From NCBI GenBank assembly GCA_002411515.1, contig DHTF01000110.1, positions 40,415 through 51,936 of the forward strand: 11,522 bases of DNA. Reading direction: 5' to 3'. The stretch is from Proteiniphilum sp. UBA5267. Its GTDB lineage: Bacteria > Bacteroidota > Bacteroidia > Bacteroidales > Dysgonomonadaceae. The position numbers and the translations under genes are program-made. Within the stretch, counting starts at the first letter, position 1. Each line of letters begins with the position of its first letter. The notes under the pieces were generated by a model. It was not told where the DNA came from and ran no database searches. It saw only the letters and a program-made list of their open reading frames with translations. Positions 1 through 6,880 of the stretch are shown one piece after another.

Positions 1-180
1 AATTTAGAAAGATTTTAAATAGTCCTCCCTTACCTTTTTATTTATTTTCCTAACTGAAATTTGTTTATTTTTGTTGGGAAAGATGATCCATGGTATGTAG
101 GCCAATATTGCCCACAACATTACACAGCAATGGAACATCACCCAATTGAAGACCAACAATTCAAATAAACGAAAAAACTT

Positions 181-759
181 ATGAAGAGCGTAAAAGGAAC
201 CCAAACCGAACTAAATCTGATGAAATCCTTCGCAGGAGAATCACAGGCACGCATGCGCTACACTTTCTTCGCGAAAGAAGCAAAAAAAGAGGGTTATGAG
301 CAAATTGCAGCCATCTTTCAGGAAACAGCTGACCAGGAAATGACCCATGCCAAGCGGATGTTCAGATACCTTGAAGGAGGTATGCTGGAGATCACAGCAT
401 CTTTTCCCGCCGGAGTCATAGGCACCACTGCTGAGAATCTGAAGGCAGCAGCCGAAGGAGAGAACGAAGAGTGGACCGATCTCTACCCCCACTTCGCCGA
501 AGTGGCTGAGCAGGAAGGATTCAAGGAAATTGCCACCATGTACCGCATGATTGCCAAAGCCGAAGCAATACACGAAGAGCGCTATCTGAAGCTGTTTGAA
601 CGTGTGGTGAACGGCACTGTATTTGTACGGGAAGAGGAGATCGACTGGATCTGCCGTCACTGCGGATATGTATTTACTGGCAAGAAGCCACCGAAAAACT
701 GTCCCACCTGCCTGCACCCGCAAGCCTACTTCGAACCAAAAAGCGAAGCCTACTATTAA
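181..759 (+). CDS. rbr: Rubrerythrin (diiron peroxidase with C-terminal rubredoxin domain)
   Basis: Rubrerythrin reduces hydrogen peroxide to water in the cytoplasm of anaerobes, taking electrons from NAD(P)H through a reductase or rubredoxin. The 192 residues have the usual two-domain build. The ferritin-like four-helix bundle (about 1-145) carries the expected diiron ligands: E20 in GESQARMRY, E53 and H56 in DQEMTHAK, E94 and E97 in the third helix, E128 and H131 in AEAIHEERY. A rubredoxin-like knuckle follows, with C158-x2-C161 and C174-x2-C177 (WICRHCGY and NCPTCLHP) binding one iron. Length and ligand set match the classical family, so the protein should be active. The start fits the family N-terminus directly. 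No Shine-Dalgarno is present; the leader is AT-rich. A TATTTTTG box at 66-73 resembles a Bacteroidota -7 element but has no clear -33 partner and would imply a leader of about 100 bases. The gene stands alone, with hairpins directly downstream. Confidence 0.96.
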   Translation: MKSVKGTQTELNLMKSFAGESQARMRYTFFAKEAKKEGYEQIAAIFQETADQEMTHAKRMFRYLEGGMLEITASFPAGVIGTTAENLKAAAEGENEEWTDLYPHFAEVAEQEGFKEIATMYRMIAKAEAIHEERYLKLFERVVNGTVFVREEEIDWICRHCGYVFTGKKPPKNCPTCLHPQAYFEPKSEAYY

Positions 760-790
760 CTCAAATTTTTGTATGTAGTATGTTGTGATT

Positions 791-813
791 AAAAAATCAA
801 CTACCGATTTTTT
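791..813 (+). terminator. Probable rho-independent terminator of rubrerythrin
   Basis: AAAAAATC (791-798) and GATTTTTT (806-813) form an eight-pair stem around the loop AACTACC, starting 31 bases after the rubrerythrin stop. The stem is AT-rich and ends in a run of T, so it is a weak but correctly placed terminator. Its left arm overlaps the outer arm of the larger palindrome (784-795), so the two folds exclude each other. Confidence 0.5.
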
Positions 814-839
814 GCGACCCATCATTGCTTACATAAGCT

Positions 840-882
840 AAAAGAGTAGAACTTGCTTCGCTTCGGACAGCTACTCTTTTTT
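840..882. terminator. Strong hairpin with flanking A and T tracts (bidirectional terminator-like)
   Basis: AAAAGAGTAG (840-849) pairs perfectly with CTACTCTTTT (871-880), closing a 21-base loop rich in CTTCG words, and the T run continues to 882. The A tract before and the T tract after the GC-containing core are what an intrinsic terminator needs in either direction. It lies in the centre of the nested palindrome 784-941 and could serve as a second terminator for rubrerythrin. Confidence 0.6.
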
Positions 883-998
883 ACGCTCACTGTAAGCGAT
901 GGGTCCCCACAAAACATCTCAATGTCTCCTTTTTAATCACATACATTCCAAACAACTTGTGAAACTTGAATGAATAAAGTTTTCGTGAATAAATTAAG

Positions 999-1032
999 AA
1001 GCTGATTCCCTGCAAAGAGGATCGGCTTTTTT
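999..1032 (+). terminator. Terminator-like hairpin in the tcdA leader (possible attenuator)
   Basis: AAGCTGATTCC (999-1009) pairs with GGATCGGCTT (1019-1028), with one T-G wobble and one bulged T, and the right arm runs into six T (1027-1032). This is the form of an intrinsic terminator reading rightwards. It ends only 20 bases before the tcdA start codon, leaving no room for a separate downstream promoter with a -33 element. It therefore either blocks read-through from the left or lies inside the tcdA transcript as a regulatory leader. Confidence 0.6.
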
Positions 1033-1052
1033 AAAAAGCATCTTTATATTCC

Positions 1053-1793
1053 ATGTCGTACAACGAACTTTTTGCCCGAACGGAACTATTGGTCGGGACA
1101 GATGCAATGAAACTGATTGCCTCGAGTAAAGTGATCCTTTTTGGTGTGGGGGGCGTGGGCAGCTGGTGTGCCGAAGCACTGATCCGCAGCGGAATCATGC
1201 ACCTGACACTGGTAGACTCCGACCGGGTGGCAACAGCCAATATCAACCGACAGCTCCCGGCTACCACCCTGACGGTGGGGGAATTGAAAGTGGAGGTAAT
1301 GAAACGACGGCTGTTGGAGATCAACCCGGAGGCGCACATAGTCACCCTGCCCATCATCTACAGTGCCGAAACGTCGGAGTCATTTCACATGGAGCAGTAT
1401 GATTACATCATCGATGCCATCGACTCTCTCGCCCACAAAGCTCACCTGCTGGTTACGGCCTCCCGCACTGGGGCGACACTTTTCTCTTCCATGGGAGCGG
1501 CCCTCAAGATGGACCCGCAACAGATACGGGTAGCCGAGTTCTGGAAGGTACGCGGCTGTAAGCTAGCATTGGCATTGCGTCAGCGGATGAGAAAAAATGA
1601 AAAACCGGAAAAACCGTTTCTTTGTGTCTACAGCGAAGAGTTGCTTCCCAACAAGGGAGAGGAGGCACTACCCGATGCAGCGGAGCATGGCAGTTTCCGG
1701 AAAGCGCAAACAAACGGTACCATGGTACAGGTCACTGCCGTCTTCGGCTTCACCCTCTCCGGTCTTGTAATTCAGGATATCGTACGCCATTAA
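1053..1793 (+). CDS. tcdA: tRNA threonylcarbamoyladenosine dehydratase (ThiF/MoeB/HesA E1-like family)
   Basis: TcdA (CsdL/YgdL) uses ATP to dehydrate and cyclise t6A at position 37 of ANN-decoding tRNAs to cyclic t6A, in the cytoplasm. The 246 residues carry the E1-like adenylation fold. The nucleotide loop GVGGVGSW spans 31-38, followed by the acidic strand end LVDSDRV (53-59, D55). The NINRQ segment (63-67) supplies the arginine that acts on the ATP phosphates. DAIDS (121-125) and the family-typical SMGAALKMDP (146-155) follow. Length is near the usual 240-270, and the absence of a C-terminal rhodanese or MPT-synthase domain separates it from MoeB and ThiF. The start sets the family-typical N-terminus (LFARTELLVG). 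The gene is followed after 44 bases by argS, a tRNA-themed pairing, though argS appears to have its own promoter. A terminator-like hairpin precedes the start. Confidence 0.92.
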   Translation: MSYNELFARTELLVGTDAMKLIASSKVILFGVGGVGSWCAEALIRSGIMHLTLVDSDRVATANINRQLPATTLTVGELKVEVMKRRLLEINPEAHIVTLPIIYSAETSESFHMEQYDYIIDAIDSLAHKAHLLVTASRTGATLFSSMGAALKMDPQQIRVAEFWKVRGCKLALALRQRMRKNEKPEKPFLCVYSEELLPNKGEEALPDAAEHGSFRKAQTNGTMVQVTAVFGFTLSGLVIQDIVRH

Positions 1794-1805
1794 ATACATT
1801 TTTCT

Positions 1806-1813
1806 TACCTTTG
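1806..1813 (+). promoter_or_regulatory. Putative -7 promoter element of argS
   Basis: TACCTTTG matches the Bacteroidota -7 consensus TAnnTTTG and lies 24 bases before the argS ATG, giving a short leader. No good TTTG/TTG -33 element stands 19-21 bases upstream, where the sequence is still the 3' end of tcdA, so strength is uncertain. Confidence 0.5.
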
Positions 1814-1837
1814 CGCTTTTAATCAGCTACATTCATT

Positions 1838-3631
1838 ATGCAAATCGAACATATTCTTCAGAATACCATCATCGCGGCAATCAAAGAGCTTTACCAGGTC
1901 GAAGTGAATCCGGCGCAAATCACGCTGCAGAAAACCAAAAAAGAGTTCAAGGGACACTACACCCTGGTCACTTTTCCCTTATTGAAAATATCCCGCAAGA
2001 ATCCCGAGCAGACTGCTGAGGAGATTGGCACAAGGCTGGCTGACAGTTCACCCATTGTATCGGAGTACAACGTGATCAAGGGGTTTCTGAACCTCACCAT
2101 CGCCCCGGGTGTTTGGGTAGAGCTGCTGCAGACGATCGATGCTGCAACCGATTACGGTTTCACGCCAATAGCCGAGGATGCGCCGCTCTACATGGTAGAA
2201 TACTCCTCGCCCAACACGAACAAACCTTTACACCTGGGACATGTGCGCAACAACCTGTTGGGACATGCACTGAGTGAGGTGCTCAAAGCCAATGGGAAAC
2301 GGGTGGTGAAAACCAACATCGTGAACGACCGCGGCATCCACATCTGCAAGTCCATGCTGGCATGGCAGAAATGGGGCAACGGAGAAACGCCATTCACAAC
2401 CGACAAGAAGGGAGATCACCTGATAGGCGATTACTATGTACTGTTCGATAAAAAGTATAAGGAGGAACTGGCGGCTTTGCAGGAAAAAGGATTCACCAAA
2501 GAGGAGGCTGAGGCGCAATCGCAGCTGATGGAGGAAGCCCGTGAGATGCTGCGCAAATGGGAAGCACACGATGCCGCTACCGTGAACCTCTGGAAGATGA
2601 TGAACGATTGGGTCTATGCCGGTTTCGATGAAACTTACCGGCAGATGGGCGTCTCCTTCGACAAGATCTACTACGAGTCACAGACCTACCTCGCCGGAAA
2701 AGAGGAGGTGCTCCGTGGCCTCAATGAGGGGTTGTTCTTCCAAAAAGAAGATGGTTCGGTATGGGCCGATCTTACATCTTATGGTTTGGATCAGAAACTG
2801 TTGCTGCGCGCCGATGGCACGTCTGTCTACATGACGCAGGATATCGGCACCGCCAAGCTCCGTTTCGATGATTATCCCATCCACACCATGATCTATGTGG
2901 TGGGTAACGAGCAAAATTACCACTTCCAGGTACTCTCCATCCTGCTCGACATGCTGGGTTTTGAGTTTGGGAAAGGACTGGTTCATTTCTCCTATGGCAT
3001 GGTGGAACTACCCGAGGGAAAGATGAAATCGCGTGAAGGAACCGTGGTGGATGCCGACGACCTGATGGCGGAAATGATCAACACCGCCCATGAAACATCA
3101 CAGGAGCTGGGCAAGCTGGAAGGTGTCTCTGAAGAAGAGGCGGGAGCGATCTCCCGCATGGTGGGTCTGGGTGCGCTCAAATATTTTATCCTGAAGGTGG
3201 ATCCGAAGAAAAACATGACCTTCAACCCCAAGGAGTCAATCGACTTCAACGGCAACACTGGTCCCTTTATCCAGTACACCCATGCCCGCATCCAGTCGAT
3301 CCTGCGGAAAGCAGCGGAACAGGGCATCACAATACCGGAGCAACTTGAACGAAACCTCCCGCTATCAGAGAAAGAGGAGGGACTGGTGCAGCTGCTGGCT
3401 GAGTTCGAGACGGTGGTAAAACAGGCCGGAACGGAATACAATGTCTCACTGATCGCCAACTATATCTACGACCTGGCGAAGGAATACAACCAGTTTTATC
3501 ACGACTATCCCATGCTGCGGGAAGAAAACATTGCCCTGCGCAATTTTCGGTTGTTGTTGTCAAAAAATATCGCGCTCACCATCAAAAAGGGAATGTCGCT
3601 TTTCGGCATCGACGTGCCCGAACGGATGTAG
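1838..3631 (+). CDS. argS: Arginyl-tRNA synthetase (class Ia)
   Basis: ArgRS charges tRNA-Arg with arginine using ATP, in the cytoplasm. The full-length 597-residue protein shows the family order. An N-terminal Add-1 domain (about 1-110) recognises the tRNA D-loop. The Rossmann catalytic domain has the HIGH signature as HLGH (132-135, within NKPLHLGHVRNN) and the second class I signature as KMKSREGT (395-402). The helical DALR anticodon-binding domain occupies about the last 120 residues, including NYIYDLAKEYNQFYHD (541-556). In KMKSR the third position is K instead of the S of KMSK; ArgRS enzymes are known to vary here, so this is not a defect. SSPNTNKPLHLGH and GNEQNYHFQ are strong ArgRS identifiers. 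No frameshift is seen. Its 3' end faces the minus-strand Gfo/Idh gene across 101 bases. Confidence 0.97.
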   Translation: MQIEHILQNTIIAAIKELYQVEVNPAQITLQKTKKEFKGHYTLVTFPLLKISRKNPEQTAEEIGTRLADSSPIVSEYNVIKGFLNLTIAPGVWVELLQTIDAATDYGFTPIAEDAPLYMVEYSSPNTNKPLHLGHVRNNLLGHALSEVLKANGKRVVKTNIVNDRGIHICKSMLAWQKWGNGETPFTTDKKGDHLIGDYYVLFDKKYKEELAALQEKGFTKEEAEAQSQLMEEAREMLRKWEAHDAATVNLWKMMNDWVYAGFDETYRQMGVSFDKIYYESQTYLAGKEEVLRGLNEGLFFQKEDGSVWADLTSYGLDQKLLLRADGTSVYMTQDIGTAKLRFDDYPIHTMIYVVGNEQNYHFQVLSILLDMLGFEFGKGLVHFSYGMVELPEGKMKSREGTVVDADDLMAEMINTAHETSQELGKLEGVSEEEAGAISRMVGLGALKYFILKVDPKKNMTFNPKESIDFNGNTGPFIQYTHARIQSILRKAAEQGITIPEQLERNLPLSEKEEGLVQLLAEFETVVKQAGTEYNVSLIANYIYDLAKEYNQFYHDYPMLREENIALRNFRLLLSKNIALTIKKGMSLFGIDVPERM

Positions 3632-3657
3632 TATTGCGAAAGGAAGCTACCTGTATA

Positions 3658-3706
3658 GGGTCGCATGCACGGCAGCTACAAAATCGGCAGCTGTGTATTT
3701 CGACCC
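3658..3706. other. Imperfect hairpin in the convergent argS / Gfo-Idh gap
   Basis: GGGTCG (3658-3663) pairs with CGACCC (3701-3706), and an inner CAGCT (3673-3677) pairs with AGCTG (3689-3693). A direct repeat CGGCAGCT occurs at 3670-3677 and 3685-3692. There is no T tract on either strand, so it is not a canonical intrinsic terminator. Its position between two converging genes nevertheless suggests a role in 3'-end formation. Nothing else is recognisable in 3632-3732. Confidence 0.35.
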
Positions 3707-3732
3707 GGGTGTACCAATATCTGGGAGGCAAG

Positions 3733-4845
3733 CTATTTCTTAAAAAGAACAGTCCTCCCTTCTGAGGCGCTTTGCCGGGCAGCATCCAATATCTTCACGA
3801 CAATCAGATTATTTTCCAGCGAAGAGAGATCAGTGTCCACCACTTTGATATCTCCCCTGATTACATGGGCAAAGTAATTAAAGGGATCTTTTGCGGCCAA
3901 TGGAAATTCGTTTACTTTTATCTCCTTCTTGGGCACATTACGGGTTAAACGGTATTCCAGGTCATGGGCATTGTGCACGGTGACATACCCTTCTTTCCCG
4001 TAGACGGAGAGATCTTTCCGATCGACCGGCCAGTTCCATGATCCCTGAATGATAGCTTGTGTGTGCGGATAAGTCAGGATGATCGTCGCCTGATCATCTA
4101 CTTTGGGATATACCTCCGGTTTGATTGTCTGTAAAACAGCTGTCACCGTTTCAGGCTCCTCATTTTGCATGATCCAGGTCATCAGGTTGGCACCGTAACA
4201 ACCAAAATCGACTACGGCCCCACCACCATTCAGCACCGGGTCTGTGAGCCAGGCCAGAAACTCAGGGGAGCAGCCGATCTCCACAGGGCCTTTGTGTCCG
4301 TCGTTGATCAGTACTTTATTGATAGCTCCAATCTCCTGATTCAGAACCGCCATCTCAAATGCCTTATAGTGCGCCGGGTACCAGGTAGTCTCGTAGTTGG
4401 TTAATAGATGAATATGGTGCTTCCGTGCCAGACTCTCCATTTTATCCGCGTGCTCCGCACTTACGGCCAACGGCTTTTCCACCATCACATGAATTCCTTT
4501 CGGTGCACATATCTCCACGGTGCTCAGGTGATCATAAATCGAATTAAAAGCAACCACACCTTCGGGCTTGGTCTCAGCAATCATTGTCGCCAGATCATCA
4601 TACACGATACCCATATCAAATCCATACCGGTCTGCCAATGCCTGCGCTTTCTCTTTGTTGGGTTCGGCAATACCGACAATCTGAATATCGGTTCGCGCCT
4701 TGTGATTGTTCAAAATACCGTGAATATGGTCGTGCGACAAACCATCGATACCAATTCTAACGGGCCTTTGCTGTGCAAGCGTGACGACAGAGCAGAGAAA
4801 TAAATTCAAAAACAGTGTGAGTGTTGCGATACTTTTAACCATCAT
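3733..4845 (-). CDS. Exported Gfo/Idh/MocA family oxidoreductase
   Basis: The family consists of NAD(P)-dependent dehydrogenases and related enzymes acting on sugars, inositols and their derivatives; the substrate here is unknown. The 370 residues begin with a Sec-type signal (basic MMVK, hydrophobic about 5-22, likely cleavage after TLA at 24), implying a periplasmic protein. There is no twin arginine, and C18 lacks a proper lipobox. The N-terminal Rossmann domain (about 28-150) has the nucleotide loop as GLSHDH (35-40) instead of GxGxxG. The catalytic-type EKP lies at 123-125 (HVMVEKPLA). The C-terminal sheet domain carries GGGAVVDFGCYGAN (207-220), with D213 and Y217 in the place of the usual D-x-G-x-H. 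This loop and the ETTWYP and GHKGPVEIG segments look like a recognised Bacteroidota subfamily, so it is probably not degenerate. It is the last gene of a likely three-gene operon, 14 bases after the DUF72 stop. Confidence 0.85.
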   Translation of the reverse strand: MMVKSIATLTLFLNLFLCSVVTLAQQRPVRIGIDGLSHDHIHGILNNHKARTDIQIVGIAEPNKEKAQALADRYGFDMGIVYDDLATMIAETKPEGVVAFNSIYDHLSTVEICAPKGIHVMVEKPLAVSAEHADKMESLARKHHIHLLTNYETTWYPAHYKAFEMAVLNQEIGAINKVLINDGHKGPVEIGCSPEFLAWLTDPVLNGGGAVVDFGCYGANLMTWIMQNEEPETVTAVLQTIKPEVYPKVDDQATIILTYPHTQAIIQGSWNWPVDRKDLSVYGKEGYVTVHNAHDLEYRLTRNVPKKEIKVNEFPLAAKDPFNYFAHVIRGDIKVVDTDLSSLENNLIVVKILDAARQSASEGRTVLFKK

Positions 4846-4859
4846 ATCTGATATTTATC

Positions 4860-5750
4860 TTAAAACAATTCTTTCTGTTCGCTTGCAAATGCTGGAACAT
4901 TCAGCTTGAAATTCAGCCTTTTGTTGATTTTTTCAATCAGGTAAGCAGAAAAAAGAGGCGACGATTTTTCCACATTCTGATGCACGAAAAAACAGAGTTG
5001 CTTTAATCCGGCCTCTTTCCACCGCACAATCCGTTCTATCCAATCATCTAGACGCTCGAAATCTATTTTATCCACATTACATCCCACAAAACGGATGAAA
5101 GCGGTGGAATTAGTCAGCCGCATATGCATCATATCTCGTCTGCCGGCAGTGTCGACAATTACATTGGCTGCATGTTGTGACTCCAGAAAATGACAGTATT
5201 CGTTCCAGAAATCTGTGTCACGATACCACTCTTTGCTGCGAACTTCAATCGCCAACGGAATGGCTTTCGGAAAGTCTGCTACAAATGCTTTCAGCTTGTC
5301 TAACCCCTTGATGCCGAAGTTTTCGTGCAGTTGTAGAAAACAAACACCCAGCTTTTCTTCGAAGTGGGAAATGGCATCGCAATAGATCTTTGTCAGCTCT
5401 TCCACATTGTCCAACCGCCGTATGTGACTGATCGATTGGGTAATTTTCGGAAAAAACTTAAATCCCTCCGGCGTCTTATTTTTCCATTTCAACACCTGTT
5501 CAGCCTTCGGCATATTGTAAAACACGGAGTTCATCTCAATGGAATTGAACTGCCGGGAATAATAGGTGAGTTCATCTTTTGTACCTTTTGGATAAAAATC
5601 CTTCAAATCGGTTTTATTCCATTTGGCACAGCCTACATAGACTTCAAAAGGATCATCAGTTCCACTCTTCAAAATTCTCAGCGTAGCTGCATCATCGGTA
5701 GGAATGCTGAAATCTACGACTGTGGGATCGTCTACTTTTCCGAAATTCAT
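4860..5750 (-). CDS. DUF72 (YecE-like) TIM-barrel protein
   Basis: This is a cytosolic 296-residue protein of the DUF72 family, which adopts a TIM-barrel fold; its biochemical role is not established. The family landmarks appear in order: VYVGCAKWNKTDLKDFYP (37-54), YYSRQFNSIEMNSVFY (63-78), FKFFPKI (97-103), CFLQLHENFG (137-146), LAIEVRSKEWY (166-176), VIVDTAGRRD (197-206), AFIRFVGC (217-224) and CFFVHQN (253-259). The conserved acidic, arginine and tryptophan residues in these blocks are intact. The N-terminal extension before the barrel (about 1-35) and the KELF tail match what I recall of Bacteroidota homologues, supporting this start. There is no signal peptide, unlike both neighbours. 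It starts 28 bases after the PD40 stop and ends 14 bases before the Gfo/Idh start, so the three are probably co-transcribed, but context does not reveal the function. Confidence 0.9.
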   Translation of the reverse strand: MNFGKVDDPTVVDFSIPTDDAATLRILKSGTDDPFEVYVGCAKWNKTDLKDFYPKGTKDELTYYSRQFNSIEMNSVFYNMPKAEQVLKWKNKTPEGFKFFPKITQSISHIRRLDNVEELTKIYCDAISHFEEKLGVCFLQLHENFGIKGLDKLKAFVADFPKAIPLAIEVRSKEWYRDTDFWNEYCHFLESQHAANVIVDTAGRRDMMHMRLTNSTAFIRFVGCNVDKIDFERLDDWIERIVRWKEAGLKQLCFFVHQNVEKSSPLFSAYLIEKINKRLNFKLNVPAFASEQKELF

Positions 5751-5778
5751 GCGATCATTTTATTTTCTGACACCATGG

Positions 5779-6717
5779 TCATTTGCTGAAACCCTTTTCA
5801 TCTTTGTTGATATACCTTACAAACGCCACTCTATTTCCATCGGGCGACCAGCTGTGCACGTTAAACGTACCTTGCCCACCATAGAAAACGGGAGTCAGGT
5901 CACGCGATTCTTTTGTCTCGACATCCAGCAATCGAAGCTTTACATCCTTCCCGAACGGATGTTCACCTTGCTGGTCTTCCACATATGCGATATAAACGAC
6001 ACTTCTGTTGTCGGGTGAAGGATGGGGAAACCAATTGTCGTAATTGTCGAAGGTAAGCTGCGTTTGTTCGCTTCCATCCGGGCGCATGCGATACACATGC
6101 ATCCGCCCCGTACGATGGCTGTTGAAATAGATCCACTGTCCGTCGTAGCTGTATTCGGGACCATCGTCAAGCCCCTCCGCTTCAGTCAGCTGCACCTCTT
6201 CGTCCGTAAAAAAGTTCGTTTTGTACACATCCCATTCACCATTTCGCATGGCACAATAGGTCACCCAGCGGTTATCGGGACTCACACCGTGCCAGTAACT
6301 GGGAAAATTGCCGGTAATTAACCGGGGTACACCGCCCGCAGCCGGCAGCATGTAAACACGGGAATTGCCTCCAGGTGAGGTGACATTCGGATCGTTATAA
6401 CTAATGATCAACCACTTGCCATCGAGCGTCAGCCCATGGTCGTTGTTACACTGGTCGGCAAATCCTGTATCGATGATGCCAAGTTTTTTTCCCTTAACTG
6501 ACACTCTTTCCAGTTTTCCGTCTGCGTTGATGACCAGAAATTTTCCGTCACGGGACCAGTTGGGTGCTTCAAAGTGACGTTTTTCTCGCAGGATAACTGT
6601 TTCCTTTCCGGTTTTTACATTGAGCAGCACCAGCTCGCTTTCAAGATTTTGCGGGACCTGAGCAAGCGATGTCAGTGAAATGAAAACAAAAAAAATCCAT
6701 AAACAAATCTGTTTCAT
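5779..6717 (-). CDS. Exported PD40/TolB-like six-bladed beta-propeller protein
   Basis: This 312-residue protein has a Sec signal (MKQICLWIFFVFISLTSLA, cleavage probably after A19) and an all-beta propeller made of PD40 (WD40-like TolB) repeats. I count six repeats by their W/H...S-x-DG/DN-x-hydrophobic signature: around 54-63, 93-105, 142-155, 187-199, 231-244 and 289-300 (for example WSRDGKFLV, HPSPDNRSVVYI, WSPDGNRVAFV). Six blades equal the propeller of TolB, but the TolB N-terminal domain is absent, so it is not the Tol-Pal TolB. The family likely serves as a periplasmic binding or scaffold domain; oligogalacturonate-lyase-like enzymes share the fold, and catalysis cannot be excluded. 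The reading frame stays open upstream to 6834, but the start at 6717 is chosen because it places the signal peptide at the N-terminus and sits 28 bases past a -7 box. It is first in the run with DUF72 and Gfo/Idh. Confidence 0.82.
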   Translation of the reverse strand: MKQICLWIFFVFISLTSLAQVPQNLESELVLLNVKTGKETVILREKRHFEAPNWSRDGKFLVINADGKLERVSVKGKKLGIIDTGFADQCNNDHGLTLDGKWLIISYNDPNVTSPGGNSRVYMLPAAGGVPRLITGNFPSYWHGVSPDNRWVTYCAMRNGEWDVYKTNFFTDEEVQLTEAEGLDDGPEYSYDGQWIYFNSHRTGRMHVYRMRPDGSEQTQLTFDNYDNWFPHPSPDNRSVVYIAYVEDQQGEHPFGKDVKLRLLDVETKESRDLTPVFYGGQGTFNVHSWSPDGNRVAFVRYINKDEKGFSK

Positions 6718-6745
6718 ATCGATGGTTGGCTGAATATATCCACAG

Positions 6746-6753
6746 CAAATGTA
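6746..6753 (-). promoter_or_regulatory. Putative -7 promoter element of the PD40-DUF72-Gfo/Idh operon
   Basis: On the minus strand the bases read TACATTTG, an exact match to TAnnTTTG, 28 bases before the signal-peptide start at 6717. The nearest upstream TTTG (complement of CAAA at 6778-6781) is 24 bases away, slightly beyond the usual 19-21 spacing. Confidence 0.45.
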
Positions 6754-6783
6754 ATACAATACCTCAAATTTGTGCAGCAAAGA

Positions 6784-6815
6784 TTGGGCAAAATGGTTGC
6801 GAGGAATTATATTTG
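6784..6815 (+). promoter_or_regulatory. Putative promoter of gltS
   Basis: TATATTTG (6808-6815) matches the Bacteroidota -7 consensus, and TTG (6784-6786) stands 21 bases upstream as the -33 element, the usual spacing. The resulting leader is about 60 bases. The -33 region lies close to that of the divergent PD40 operon. Confidence 0.55.
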
Positions 6816-6880
6816 TGCTAGAAACATTTGGCAACTCTCATTCCTTTCATAATTTTTGCATCTCAAAACTTACCTTATTT

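Larger units (their letters stand above)
784..941. repeat. Nested inverted-repeat structure downstream of rubrerythrin
   Basis: Four pairs of complementary arms sit one inside another. Outermost, TGTGATTAAAAA (784-795) matches TTTTTAATCACA (930-941) over 12 bases. Inside it, GACCCATC (816-823) matches GATGGGTC (898-905), then GCTTACA (827-833) matches TGTAAGC (891-897), then AAAAGAGTAG (840-849) matches CTACTCTTTT (871-880). Apart from a three-base bulge and short unpaired stretches, the arms line up as one long cruciform or RNA stem. Two local hairpins (791-813 and 840-882) compete with or form part of it. No coding frame is convincing here. It may be a compound terminator, a small non-coding RNA, or a non-autonomous palindromic repeat element of the REP/MITE kind; the sequence alone does not decide. 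Confidence 0.75.

Noticed and set aside
241..825. Long minus-strand open frame (194 codons) opposite rubrerythrin
   Set aside because: It is antisense to a well-supported gene with intact metal ligands, and its translation shows no recognisable domain; it reflects codon bias of the plus strand.
2992..3459. Minus-strand open frame of 155 codons inside argS
   Set aside because: It is a Ser-rich shadow frame antisense to the conserved argS 3' half.
6718..6834. Upstream extension of the PD40 gene to a Met at 6834
   Set aside because: It would bury the signal peptide at residue 40, and the extension covers the promoter region.
6770..6880. Upstream extension of gltS to a Met at 6770
   Set aside because: The extra 37 residues precede the normal GltS N-terminus and overlap the -33/-7 promoter elements.
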